Origin: Sympetrum striolatum
Lineage: Eukaryota > Arthropoda > Insecta > Odonata > Libellulidae
Length of the DNA stretch: 64,000 nt
Assembly: GCA_947579665.1 (NCBI GenBank)
Contig: OX388346.1
Location: forward strand, 86,740,615-86,804,614
Direction of reading: 5' to 3'
The stretch's first letter is position 1, and every line of letters begins with the position of its first letter. Position numbers and translations under genes: made by a program. A model generated the notes under the pieces. The model searched no databases. It saw only the letters and a list, made by a program, of their open reading frames with translations, and was not told the origin of the DNA. Positions 34,844-46,375 of the stretch are shown here, in pieces.

Positions 34844-35266
34844 CTGGAAGATTCAAGGATATGATCATAAATTTCTTGAAAATATTTAGAAGACTACACA
34901 TTTCTGAATTCATAACCTGATCCTCTCTCTAAAATTCACAACCCTAAAGAAGAAATAATGACCTAAAGAAATAAATCCTTTAGATTCAAACTAAGCATCT
35001 GATATGTTCAGCATAACAATCAGTTTTATTTTAGCTTCTTATTAATTAGTTATTATTAGCAATTTATACATTTATGAATAAATATCATTTCTCTATAAAA
35101 TTAATTCTCTTTGCATTCAAATGCTAATTACTACCTCAGTGCTCATGTGTTGTTTTACAATTATCTAGCTCTCGTCCTTTTTTTACTGACTGAAATCAAT
35201 AATAAATCAAATTTCAACCATAAAATGTGAAAATAGCACCTATAAAAATGTGAAAATGTCACTTAC

Positions 35267-35569
35267 ATATCCCAGTACACTTCTCAGCAGCTTTCAGAGT
35301 ATAAGCATGCAGTGGGACTGAGTCACTTCTCCCCTTCCCATTTGCAGCGTACACTGATATCACAAAACCAAGACCTGACTCTAGACCACCAACAGTGAAA
35401 ATTGGAGTTCTGCTGGTTACATTGGACACAAGGGCATGTGTCTGGGCATCAAACACTTTCATTATGAAATGCTGGGGAAGACCACCATCAAAACCCTCTG
35501 TGCACTCCACGTGTAGAGATTCTGCAGTTTGGTTAAGAATACTACAGTTATGCACAGGATCTGGACGTC
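35267..35569 (-). CDS. Sidestep-family protein: fibronectin type III exon
   Basis: A phase-1 to phase-1 exon of 303 bp, with acceptor ATATTTCAG before 35569 and donor GTAAGT after 35267. It encodes an FN3 domain: RPDPVHNCSILNQTAES, LHVECTEGFDGGLPQHFI, MKVFD, LESGLGFVISVYAANGKGRS. The NCS.LNQT(A/S)(E/D)SL.V.C.EGFDGG.PQ signature is characteristic of the membrane-proximal FN3 of Sidestep-family proteins, which act as ligands or receptors in neuron-target recognition. The next exon downstream is the transmembrane exon, joined in phase. Immunoglobulin exons should lie at higher coordinates, but none is recognised in this window, so the upstream intron is long or the exons lie outside. Which family member this is cannot be told. 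Confidence 0.88.
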
Positions 35570-36489
35570 CTGAAATATTATAGGAACATTAGTAAATTTT
35601 AGTGGAAAAGCCTCAAAAATGGTGTTTGTTATTGATATTTAACATTATCTACTATGTCATGAGTCATAATGATACAGTAGGGATAACATTAATTCAATCC
35701 AAAGTTAAAGTCAATACCATACCATAAAGGTCCTAATATAAGATTCAGTTTTCTCCATTTGAAATTTATGACAAAATGTAAATGGCAACAGACCAAGGAA
35801 GATTAGGGAAACAATTTTTTGAAATTTTTCATTGTATTATCATTTCAATTGTATAATTTACCAAATAATTTCCCATTTTCATTGAAATTGCTTTATTTTG
35901 ATAGGGATTATACAGATGAATTATTTTTGAATTAATCGAATATTAATTTAGATTGAAATTTGATTCGTAATAAAACAATTATCTTTACTGATTTTTTGTA
36001 ATTCGGCATATTTTACCCGATAATTTCATATTCTTAGCAAAAATTAATATTATTTCAACCAAAAATCTCATCTTTTTAATGAAAAAATTCATTCATTTTG
36101 TCAATATTTTTTCGTTTTTAAACAGTTAACACTTCAAACACTTCCTATAAATTAATAATTTTAAACAAAATCATTTCCATTTTTTAATCACAAATGAAAA
36201 AAGCATTAATTATGAATTAATTACTTTGATTAAATTTGTATCATTTTAAATGAAAAATCTCATTTCCTTAAGGCAAAAATGCTATATTTTCATTGGTTTT
36301 CATTGCATTTTAAGACAAAAATTATTCATATTTTACCAGATGATTTGCCGTTCACATAAAAAAATTGCTTAATTCTGAACATACCATCTCATCTTTTTAA
36401 TTAAAAAAATCATTAGTTTTGTCAATATTTATTTGTTTTTTAAGAAATAACCCTGTGAGTTTTACCTTTAAATTAAATGATTCAAACTA
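35570..36489. repeat. Very AT-rich intronic DNA with diverged ~315-bp direct repeats
   Basis: AATCTCATCTTTTTAATGAA at 36066 recurs as ATCTCATCTTTTTAATTAAA at about 36384, each followed by TCATT...TTTTGTCAATATTT. Weaker relatives lie around 35900-36000. No coding content. Confidence 0.5.
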
Positions 36490-37379
36490 AATCTACCTAG
36501 CATACAAGTCGACCTTTGAAGCATAAAAAAATCTCACGAAAACCAGGGGTCAACTTATATGCCGAACATTAAATTTAACCCTTTACCACTGAGGGGTATA
36601 TAAGTGAAACTGCCTGCTTTACACTTGTTGTACACAAACTCTTGCAACTCCCCATAATTATTTCTTACTGAAACTAATTTTTGGCAAGTCTTATCAACAT
36701 AGATATCATATAAACCAAATTTCATCACGAAATACAATTGTGGTTGAAAGTATGTTATGTTATGACATGTTTTCATAATAAAAGAGTCAAATTAATAAAC
36801 CATTTTCATATCTTTAAAATAAATTTGATGCATATTTATTCTTTGCAAATTATATTCATTTCTTCACATGTATTTTTATTTTACAAAAACTTAACATTTA
36901 TTTCGATGTTTTCTTTTTAAAAATGAAGATCAATAAGCACACCATGGTTTGATTTATTTATATAATCTTTATGAATCAACTTAACATTGAAAATTGATGG
37001 AAATTGTTTTATATTACCATGCTATATTACCATTATTTCTCTAATAATTTTTAATACCATTGTGTTTCTGTTTCGTAACACAGTTGTATTTGTGTAACCT
37101 AAGTGATACCAATGAAAGAAACTTGTGTAATAGTTAAGCAGAGGCCAAAAAGTTAATATGGTAGCTGAAAGAAAAACAATTCTGAATCATATTCGGTAGA
37201 TATTCCTTAAGCTATCTTACATTTTTGGTTACCATAGTTTTCCTTATCATAAAATAGAGTTTGGGAAGTGGTGTTGCCATATTTTTTTGGTCCACTTATA
37301 CACTGAACATAGGCTAAAACTTGTAATTCACTGCAAAATTTTTGGGGTCAACATATACGCTGGCATATACTGTATTTTA
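36490..37379. mobile_element. Degraded Tigger-like non-autonomous element
   Basis: The left end (CATACAAGTCGACCTTTGAA ... GGGGTCAACTTATATGCCG) and the right end (TTTTTGGGGTCAACATATAC, then GGCATATACTGTATTTTA) repeat the end plan of the intact Tigger at 61415-63458. In both, an outer ATA(C/A)...AGTCGAC-like motif is followed by an inner GGGGTC(A/G)(A/T)C(T/A)TATA(C/T)GC motif. The interior has no transposase. Probably an old internally unrelated or deleted relative sitting in the sidestep-family gene region. Confidence 0.5.
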
Positions 37380-40300
37380 TTTTGATGTAAATATACAAAT
37401 ATTCATTACATTTTGATGATAGAAAGTTACGATCTTTTCCTAAAGAATGATTATTTTGATTAAAATTTGCTTAATTTTAAACAATATATCACAACATCTA
37501 TGTGAAAATAGATGATTTTCACTGATTTTTGTTCAGTGAAAATGGTATATTTTTGTTGATATTCGGTTTATTTAAACGAAAGTCATGCATGTTTGACCTG
37601 ATGATTTATCAATATTAGTGGTAAAATATCAGTTAGATAACCAGACTAGTTCTGTAGATTTGTGCACATTGTGTATGCTTAATATTCTTATATGATTACA
37701 ATACTAAACAATAATTATTGTCGTATCTTTTTAGCTAAAATATATTAAAATATTTGGGAATGCAGATATAGTTTTGCAAACTTCATCTAAAAGTATTCAA
37801 AAAAACTGACCTAAATCTGTAAGATTAGTTTGGCTTTCTTATCAGGTGATATTAAATGTTTTGGGAATGTTTTTGCACCCCATATGTAGAATGTATAATA
37901 TTACTTTTGGCATAGGATGTTTATGACTTATTACATGCTCTCTTTGTGTAGTAAATTTTGATTCTTACAATTTCATTACTTTTTTCCATCCTTCCACTAA
38001 GATTGGTTCCAAAAAACTTTTAATTAGTCTTAAAGTTTGAACTAGTTTGTAGCTTGGTTGTTGTTCTGTCTAGTATACATGTATCAATATGTAGCTAAAA
38101 ATGTTATTTCACCTTGTATAAATATACCTCAAACAAAATAATTATGTATTAAAAGTTATGTTTGGCCAATGCATGATTAATTAGAAAATTTTCTGAGAGT
38201 AATTTTTCTGAGGCTTAAGAATTGAATCCATCATACTCTCCTCCATTATCCAAATCCTATTATTATATATTTTAGTATTTTTCCTAGATACTGAAGTAAC
38301 ATATTGGGGTATGAGCTCATTTATAGCATGTTCTATTTAAAATATTTCATTTTACTGGAGCATAAAGAAATATTATTAATTCGATAGTAGGCAAGTATTC
38401 AAAGACTTGCTTGAGACAGCTTGCTGCATAATTTTATCAAGTAATTTATTGTAGCAGAGGGACATTGGTTGAAGAATAAATAAATGTAGAATACTTGTTT
38501 GATCATATTCATTCATTATCAAATGGAATTGAAAACTCATTCAAGGATAAATCAAAAAGGATCATTGATCAGATTTCCAAATATAAACAATATTTTCTTT
38601 CTGTACCTGGGACCTAAAAATCAAACTTCATATTTTTGTTAAGAATTACAAGCAGTAGTTTAAGCTTGTCTTATGGTCAACAATACTTCTTATGGGATGA
38701 AAAGATATAAGACTATTTGAAAGTATTGAATTCAAACTTGAAGCTATGAGCAGTCCTTCATTATCAAATGTTTATTGATGAAAAATCCATAAAAGCAAGT
38801 AAAAAGTAGGAAACTGTTAAAAAAAATCTTACAAAATTATTGGATTAGCAATGCCTATAAGGGAATATTTTGAAGAATGTTTTAGCAGCAGGGATGATTA
38901 CATATTATGTGTTTCAATGATGAGTAATTTGTATCTTGGTTGTTGATTTTGATGCATAATTACCCTATTTTCTTCTTGTTAATTTCAAAAATGCTAACTC
39001 ATACTTCATTTAATAATTCTACTAATAGATAAGTTCATTCCATTTCACTCCATAGGTTCCTGTCACAGGAGTGCCGATGATGCCAAGCTGTGGACCTTTT
39101 AGTCAAGGCCAAAGAGTGGTTAGTGCAACAAGATTTTGATGATCTCAAGTGGATGATTTTGTGGACATTGAGAGATTCAAAATCTCTTTTGCAGATTTTA
39201 AAGTTCAGGACTGGAGGACTTAAGAAGTTCTTTTGTAATGAATTGCAGTGATTGAAAGTGCTGACAGAGGTAAGGGAGAAAAGTGTGTTATTGGTAGTAA
39301 CATGTCCAATCAACTAATCACTATAATTCATTAGGAATTGAATTCATAATTTAGACATTTCTCTAAGGATTCACGTTTGATCTACTTGAATAAGAATCCT
39401 TTCTATGAGTTTTTGGAGCCTTAAACAAAGCAGTTTGAATGAAGGAAAGTACATTCATACTTTTCCAAGGCAATAAGAATTCTTTTTTCTTGTGAATCTT
39501 TTGCCCAATGTCTCATTTTGGGAATGATCAATGGCTTCAATGAGAAAAATGTATTGGAATTACCCAATACTCATATATTATTTTTTGACGTCCATGCCAG
39601 TTGCTGTGTGTATTCACGTCTTGGATCTGGTGTTATTCATGTAGTCTTCTTGAAAATTGATTCTTCCTGCTCTTTGAGCACTTTGGTGAATAAACATTGG
39701 AAATATTATCTTATAAATTTTTAATGTTTGAATTTGACTGGAAATTTTGAAAGTTTGACTGAAGAAAATTTTCTTGTGTACAAGATGACTAGATTTCTCA
39801 TGGCAAGTGTGTTTATAAAGGAGTTTCAGGGCTTCAAATTAGAGATGGTCATGGTTGAATTATGTTTCTATTTCATTATTACATCTACGCATACAACATT
39901 TGTACATCTGTTTCCCTCTCTTGGGCCAATTTTCACTTGATTTATCTTTGAACATTTGTAGGTATATTTCCTCTTAACAGGAAGATAATCAAATAATGAG
40001 ATTATTATTAAGAAATGGGAATCAAAATGCAAAGCTTCCAATTGGTGTTTGTATGTGTGTCCACACTGAATTGCCTAAATAGACATTCTGAAAGGAAAAA
40101 GAAAATTATTCCCTTCGAATAATCAAAACTTTTAATTATTTCATCTCATCAAACTATTTAATGATGTTTACAATAAAACAATTATATGAAGGAAAGTTGA
40201 ATTGGTGGAATCTAATGCTGGTTTGTTGAGGCATATAATGTAAATAGGAAATTAAGAGTTAACTTTCGCATCTTCAAAATATTTTGGTCAGTCTGTGTTG

Positions 40301-41104
40301 CTTAGTTTTGTAAACTGAGGTAATTGTAGCAATTAATTTTTACAGTTATTTCAAATACTAGTCTCTAAGAAATTTATATGCATATTTGTCATACACTGTA
40401 AATTAAAAAGTGAAATTTCTACAGAATTGTAATCTTTTGTATTAAATACAAAAAAGGTGTGCAATATTTCCTATGGGTATATAATGCATAACATTGTCAA
40501 ACTACTGTTTGGCATCAATAAACATAACTCAGGCATTCCTTATTTTAAAAATAAAAATGCCTGATGGTAAGTTTGGAAAATTCATTGAGAATTTATAATT
40601 ATGGTTGTAACAAGTCAGCAATGTCAGTTACTTAAAATACTGTAATTGATTCTGTATGTAAAAACAGGGCAAGAAAGAAATAAATCTAATTGGTGTTTGT
40701 GATTTCTGAACATTTAGATATCATTCACAGAGCTTATGCCTTTCTGTGAATGTTTATGAAGTCCTGCATCAATAAATGACCTTTTCCCCAAAGAGATTGG
40801 TTTCTAAAATCCCAAATTCCTTAAATTACACAGGCCACATATTTTTTCTTTTTTTAACATGGATAACAATAGCTGTTGCTGTAGCTGTAACAATATATGT
40901 TTTTGCTTACACTTCAGTTATCATGTCAAGTATTTTTTTCTCTTTTTATCAATGTTATACAAGGTAATAAGAAACTTCTCATCATCTTCCTTCTATCCAT
41001 CTCTACACACTATGCACATTAAATCAGAATTGAAAATTTCTAAATATTTCCTTCCCACAAAAGAAATTTTTTCATATTATGTAAAACAACTTTTCCAGAG
41101 TAAA
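37380..41104. other. Intron-like AT-rich DNA, no gene recognised
   Basis: Small frames (39035-39313 minus, 39518-39724 plus, 39728-39940 plus, 40859-41155 plus) show no domain and typical AT-rich composition. No repeat or RNA gene that I can support. Confidence 0.4.
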
Positions 41105-42036
41105 GAAAGTAGGTACGAATTCCGGAGAAAAAGACGTTTTAGTTCAATTTTGTGATAATTATCTTTGAATTATTCAAACCATGTACAAACGCGATCAGTA
41201 AAAGTAAAAGTTTCCCTAAAATTTTTTGTTATTGATGATATTTTCGAACTTATCCTGTAAAAATGACGTTTGAGATTTATATTTGGCTACTTCTCGTTGA
41301 ATTCTTCAAATCCAGTATATACGCGATAAGGTTTGTTCGAAAATAGTCAAAATAAAACCAAAAAGCAGAAAAGTTTCCTTAAATTCTTAGTAATTGATGA
41401 TTTTTATAACTTCACCAGAAAAAAGACGTTTTAGTTCAATATGATAACACCTCTCGTCGAATTCATCAAATCGAGTACAAACTCGAGTAGGTTTCCTCGA
41501 AAAAAGGCAAAATAACGCCAAAAAACAGAAAATTTCGCTAAAATTCTTAGTTATTGATGATTTTTTCGAACCTTTCCGGAGAAAAAGACGTTTAAGTTCA
41601 ATATTTTAATACTTTTCGTTGATTTCTTCAAATTGAGTACTTACGAAATAAGGTTTTCTCGTTAAAAGGAAAAATAGTGCCAAAAAACTGAAAATTTCGC
41701 TTAAATGTTTAGTTATTGAAGATTTTTTCGAAATTTTCCGGAGAAAAAGACGTTTAAGCACAAAATGTTGATTCTTCTTGTTCAAGTCTACAAATCTTGT
41801 ACAATGGCAACAAGATTTACTCGAAAAAATGCAAAATAACGCTAAAAAACAGGAAATTTCGCTAAAATTTTTAGTTATTGATTATTTTTTCGTACCTTTC
41901 CGGAGAAAAAGATGTTTTTTTCAATATCTTGATATTTCTCATTGAATTCTTCAAATCAAGTACAAACGCGATGAGGTTTACTCCAAAAACGGCAAAATAG
42001 CGCCAAAAAATGAAAACTTTGCTAATATTCTTAGTT
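41105..42036. repeat. Satellite array, ~160-bp monomer
   Basis: About six diverged units. The word TTAGTTATTGATGATTTTTTC recurs (as variants) near 41230, 41387, 41548, 41706 and 41872, so the period is about 158-165 bp. Each unit also has CCGGAGAAAAAGACGTTT, CTTCAAATC-AGTACAAAC and AAAATAACGCCAAAAAACAG. It grades into the 90-bp array at about 42037. Confidence 0.85.
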
Positions 42037-43958
42037 AAGACGAAAAAAAGGATAAATACAGGAAAAATATTGAAATTTCACTAAAATTATCCATTTTCGT
42101 TACTTTTTTCGATCATATCACGATAAAATGTCGAAAATTAAGGCAAAATTGAGCAGAAAAAATTGAAATTTAGGTGAAATTATCCGTTTTAGTTGCTTTT
42201 TCGAAGATATCTCGATAAAATGACGAAAAATAAGGCAAAATAGAGGAAAAATATTGAAATTTCACTAAAACGATCCGTTTTTGTTTCCCTTTTCGAACAT
42301 AGCTCGATAACACGACGACAATAAAGGCTGAATTGAGCAGGAAAAAATTGAAATTTCGCTAAAATTTTCCGTTTTCGTAGCTTTTTTCGATCACATCTTG
42401 AGAAAATGACAAAAATTAAACCAAAGTAGAGGGAAAAAATAGAAATTTCGCTAAAACAATCTGTTTTCGTTGCTTTTTTCGATCTTAGCTCGATAAAACG
42501 ACAATTATGGCAAAATTGAGGAAAACAATTGAAATTTCACTAAAATTATCCGTTTTCGTTACTTTTTGCGATCATAACTCGATAACATGACGATAATTAA
42601 GCCTAAATTGAGCAGAAAAAAATCAAAATTTAGGTGAAATTATACGTTTTAGTTGCTTTGTTTCGATCATATGTCGAATTTATGTCAAAAATTAAGGCAA
42701 AATAGAGGAAAAAAATTGAAAGTTCCCTAAAATTATCCGTTTTCGTTACTTTTTTCGAAAATATCTCGATAAAATGACGAAAAATAAGACAAAATAGAGG
42801 AAAAATATTAAAATTTTACTAAAACTATCCGTTTTTGTTTCCCCTTTCGAACATAGCTCGATATAATGTCGAAAATTGTGGTAAAATTGAGCAGAAAAAA
42901 TTGAAATTTAGGTGAAATTTTCCGTTTTCGTAGCTTTTTTCGATCACATCTTGAGAAAATGACAAAAATTAAGACAAAATAGAGGAACAAGATTGAAATT
43001 TTCTCTAAAGATATCCGTTTTCGTTAATTTTTTAGATCATGGCTCGATAAAATGTCGAAAATTAAGTCAAAATTGAGTAGAAAAATCGAAATTTAGGTGA
43101 AATTATACGTTTTAGCGGCTTTTTCGATGATATCTAGATAAAATGACAAAAATTAAGACAAAATAGAAGAAGAAAAAATTAAATTTCGCTAAAATTATAC
43201 GTTTTCGTTACGTTTTTGATCATATCTGGATAAAATAACGAAAAATAAGGCAAACTAGAGGAAAAAAATTGAAATTTCGCTAAAATTATTCGTTTCTGAT
43301 GCTTTTTTCGGTCATATCTCGATAACAAGTCGAAAAGTAAGGCAATATAGAGGAAAAATTAGAAATTTCGCTAAAATTATCCCATTTCGTTGCTATTTTC
43401 GGTAATATCTCGATAAAATGACGAAAAATAAGGATAAATACAGGAAAAATATTGAAATTTCACTAAAATTATCCATTTTCGTTACTTTTTTCGATCATAT
43501 CACGATAAAATGTCGAAAATTAAGGCAAAATTGAGCAGAAAAAATTGAAATTTAGGTGAAATTATCCGTTTTAGTTGCTATTTCGAAGATATCTCGATAA
43601 AATGACGAATATTAAAACAAAATAGAGGAAATGATTTAAATTTCGCTAAAATTATCCGTTTTTGTAACTTTTTTCGAACATATCTCGATGAAATTACTTA
43701 AATAAAAGAAAAGAAGGGGAAAAAATTGAAATTTCGTTAAAATTATCCGTTTTCGTTGCTTTTTCGATCATATCTCAATAAAATGACGAAAAATATGGCA
43801 AAATAGAGGAAAGATATTGAAATTTCACTAAAACGATCCGTTTTTGTTTCCCTTTTCGAACATAGCTCGATAACACGACGACAATTAAGGCTGAATTGAG
43901 CAGGAAAAAATTGAAATTTCGCTAAAATTTTCCGTTTTCGTAGCTTTTTTCGATCACA
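42037..43958. repeat. Satellite array related to the 26.6-kb array, with ~1.4-1.6-kb higher-order copies
   Basis: About twenty monomers of roughly 90 bp (AAATTATCCGTTTTCGTTGC, TTTTTTCGATCATATCTCGA, AAAATGACGAAAAATAAGGC), clearly the same family as 26601-28185 but diverged. A multi-monomer block at about 42037-42230 is repeated almost exactly at 43425-43610, and 42245-42380 at 43803-43958. That shows higher-order amplification. The array is cut within a monomer at TTCGATCACA by the RTE-like LINE. Confidence 0.93.
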
Positions 43959-44879
43959 GAGACCGATGAATTCAAGATTGAGAAGGGAGTTCGACAAGGT
44001 GACGGTCTATCTCCCATCTTGTTCACAGCCATTTTAGAAGAAGTTTTTAAAACCCTTGATTGGGAAGAGAAGGGGTTAAGAGTAAATGGGGAGTACATCA
44101 GTCACCTCCGTTTTGCAGATGATATAGTTCTCTTTGCAGCTAACGCAGAAGATCTAACTTCAAGACTTGAAGAGCTAAACACAGCAGGACAGAAGATAGG
44201 ACTCAGGATAAACCTAACAAAAACAAAGGTAATGTATAATTCTTTTACAGTGCAAGAGCCAGTCAAACTTCAAGGTAAACCTCTGGATGTTTGCTTGGAA
44301 TACACATACCTGGGACAACTTGTAACAACAGGAGAGAAAAACAGGATTAATGAAGTAAACAGAAGAATGAAACTTGGCTGGAGCGCATTTGGTAGGAACT
44401 CACACATTCTGAAGTCAAGAATGCCAATGGTTTTGAAGAGGAAGGTCTTCAACCAATGCATTTTACCTGTCTTGACCTATGGAAGTGAAACTTGGGTGTT
44501 AAATGCTGCAATAACCCAGAGACTTCAGACAACGCAAAGGAGCATGGAGCGCTGTATGCTGGGAATCACAAGAAGAGACAGGAAACGCAACACTTGGGTG
44601 ACAATGATGACTGGAGTTACAGACATAATAGATAAGGTAAGATCACTGAAATGGAGGTGGGCCGGCCATATTGCAAGAAGAAACGACAACCGTTGGACAT
44701 CTGCCGTTCTAAACTGGATACCAAGAGATGTGAAGAGACCAAGAAGACGACCTATGGACAGGTGGAACAGAGACATCATCAAGTACTTAGGTGTAACGTG
44801 GCAACGAGAAGCTCAGGACAGAGAAAATTGGAAAGTACTTGGGGAGGCCTACATCCGACGTCGGATTGAAAATGGCTGA
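43959..44879 (+). pseudogene. RTE-like LINE, 3' part of reverse transcriptase ORF
   Basis: One open frame of 306 codons from the satellite junction to TGA at 44877. Motifs in order: KGVRQGDGLSPILF (RT block 4), LRFADDIVLFAANAEDL (catalytic FADD), GLRINLTKTKVM, YLGQLV, CILPVLTYGSETW, SMERCMLGITRRDR, WRWAGHIARR, RPRRRPMDRW and AQDRENWKVLGEAY. This is the palm-to-C-terminus portion of an RTE-like or related LINE. Endonuclease and the first RT blocks are missing, so it is a 5'-truncated insertion, but the frame is undamaged, implying a recent arrival. It is followed by a GATGAT(AT)n tail into which a hAT element inserted. Confidence 0.85.
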
Positions 44880-45559
44880 TGATGATATATATATTAGGGA
44901 TCGGCAGAAGCGTAGTTTTGACCCGCGTGGCCCTGAAATCCACAAAACGGGTTTTTTAAGGACGGGTTGGAGGATGAGTCGCCTCGGCAAAAGCGAGTAA
45001 AACCGATTCATTCAATTTTGACTCACTCTGACCCGTTTCGTCAGCAGTACTTACGCGCGGAATTTAAAAGTGAAGATTCGGTTTTCTCTCGAATAGGAAA
45101 TGATGTTTATAAGGATTATATTTTATTGCTGTTTATTATTAAAATCGGTTTCTCTAATCATTTAGTCACATCATTGATACTCCATTCTGTCATGAGAAGC
45201 ATAATTAACATGTTTTCACATCATCATTTACGAAAATAAAGTAGTCGCGGCAGGTTAAAACGATGGATTAAACGTCTTTAAGGCCTCTACTAAGGAGTAC
45301 TAACTATGTTTCTTAATTTTTTTATGTTATTGGTATTACAGTAAGAAAAATAACTGAATATAGGTTAAGCACTCTCTTCCCTTTTCAATTATTTTCAAAA
45401 CAATTTGAGGCTGGAACCTAATCAATGACTTCTCATTTCTGTTCGTCTACAATATGTTACTTTCGATAATTATAAACGTCAAACGTATGTATTATTGATT
45501 CAGGACAGTAAAAAATCCTTTTACGTGTGAAAATTTATATATTTACTATATAAGATATG

Positions 45560-45769
45560 TTAAACTTTCCAAGCATTATTATTTACGAGTAGTATATCAT
45601 TCACAGTCTGAGGCTGTAGGCGTGATCTCCGTTCCATTACAACAGTTCCTCCCTTACTGAAGTTTCTCTCACTACTGGTGCTAATTGCTGGAATGCTCAG
45701 TACTTTTCGAGCCAGTTGGCTTCGATTCGGGAACTTTGTGGAGTTATATTTCCACCACCAAAGAAGATC
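45560..45769 (-). pseudogene. hAT transposase C-terminal dimerisation domain
   Basis: The minus-strand frame reads DLLWWWKYNSTKFPNRSQLA, then RKVLSIPAISTSSERNFSKGG, TVVMERRSRLQPQTVNDILL, ending VNNNAWKV and TAA at 45560. WW..N...FP.L..LA...L.IPA.S..SER.FS..G...R.RL.P..V...L is the signature of the hAT C-terminal dimerisation region, needed for transposase oligomerisation. Upstream sequence in the minus direction soon changes frame, and no catalytic DDE part is recognised. The LINE at 46376-48600 may separate or replace it. Inactive. Confidence 0.8.
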
Positions 45770-46375
45770 TAGAAAAAGAACTCAAAAAATCTTCGAAATT
45801 TTCATTTACCGTTGGTTTCGAGACTATATCCTGACGAAGCCGCTGCTGTGCATAAATCTCGTTCCGGCAAAAAAACGGAGCTGAAGAAAGTTGTTATCCG
45901 TCGAAAATGTTTATTCGATAATTATTGATGGTTAATTCAATTTTATCATTGTAATTAATTAGACATTTACACCTCAAGCCCTGATGTTTTTAAATTCTCT
46001 CCCAAGATGCCTGATGAGGTTTCATTATAAATCTTTGTTATCTTTTTCAGTTTTTCTACTTTTTGCTGAACGCACTATTATTTACACTAGATTATGAATT
46101 TAATTTTGTTTATGTATGAGGTTTATATTTTCGCCATTTCTAAGAAACAATTCAAAGAAAATTGTATCGTGTAATTTTCTATTGTTTATTCGTTCTTTTC
46201 CTTTTCGTAAATGTTTACGCAAAGATGGTCTGTTTTCATTTACGATTATTGGGAACCTCTCTTCTCTCTCATTCCCATCACCAATTGCATGTAGAAAAAC
46301 TCTCAAATGAATGAGATAATACAGAAAAAAAGTCCCCAGTTAGGGGAGCAAAATATGTTCTGCTATCTCATCCTA

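Noticed and set aside
36555..36776. 73-codon minus frame inside the degraded Tigger-like element
   Set aside because: No similarity to the transposase or to any family I know.
44887..44894. ATATATAT flanks as mere microsatellite
   Set aside because: Considered, but the inverted ends and the hAT dimerisation domain inside make a true target duplication more likely.
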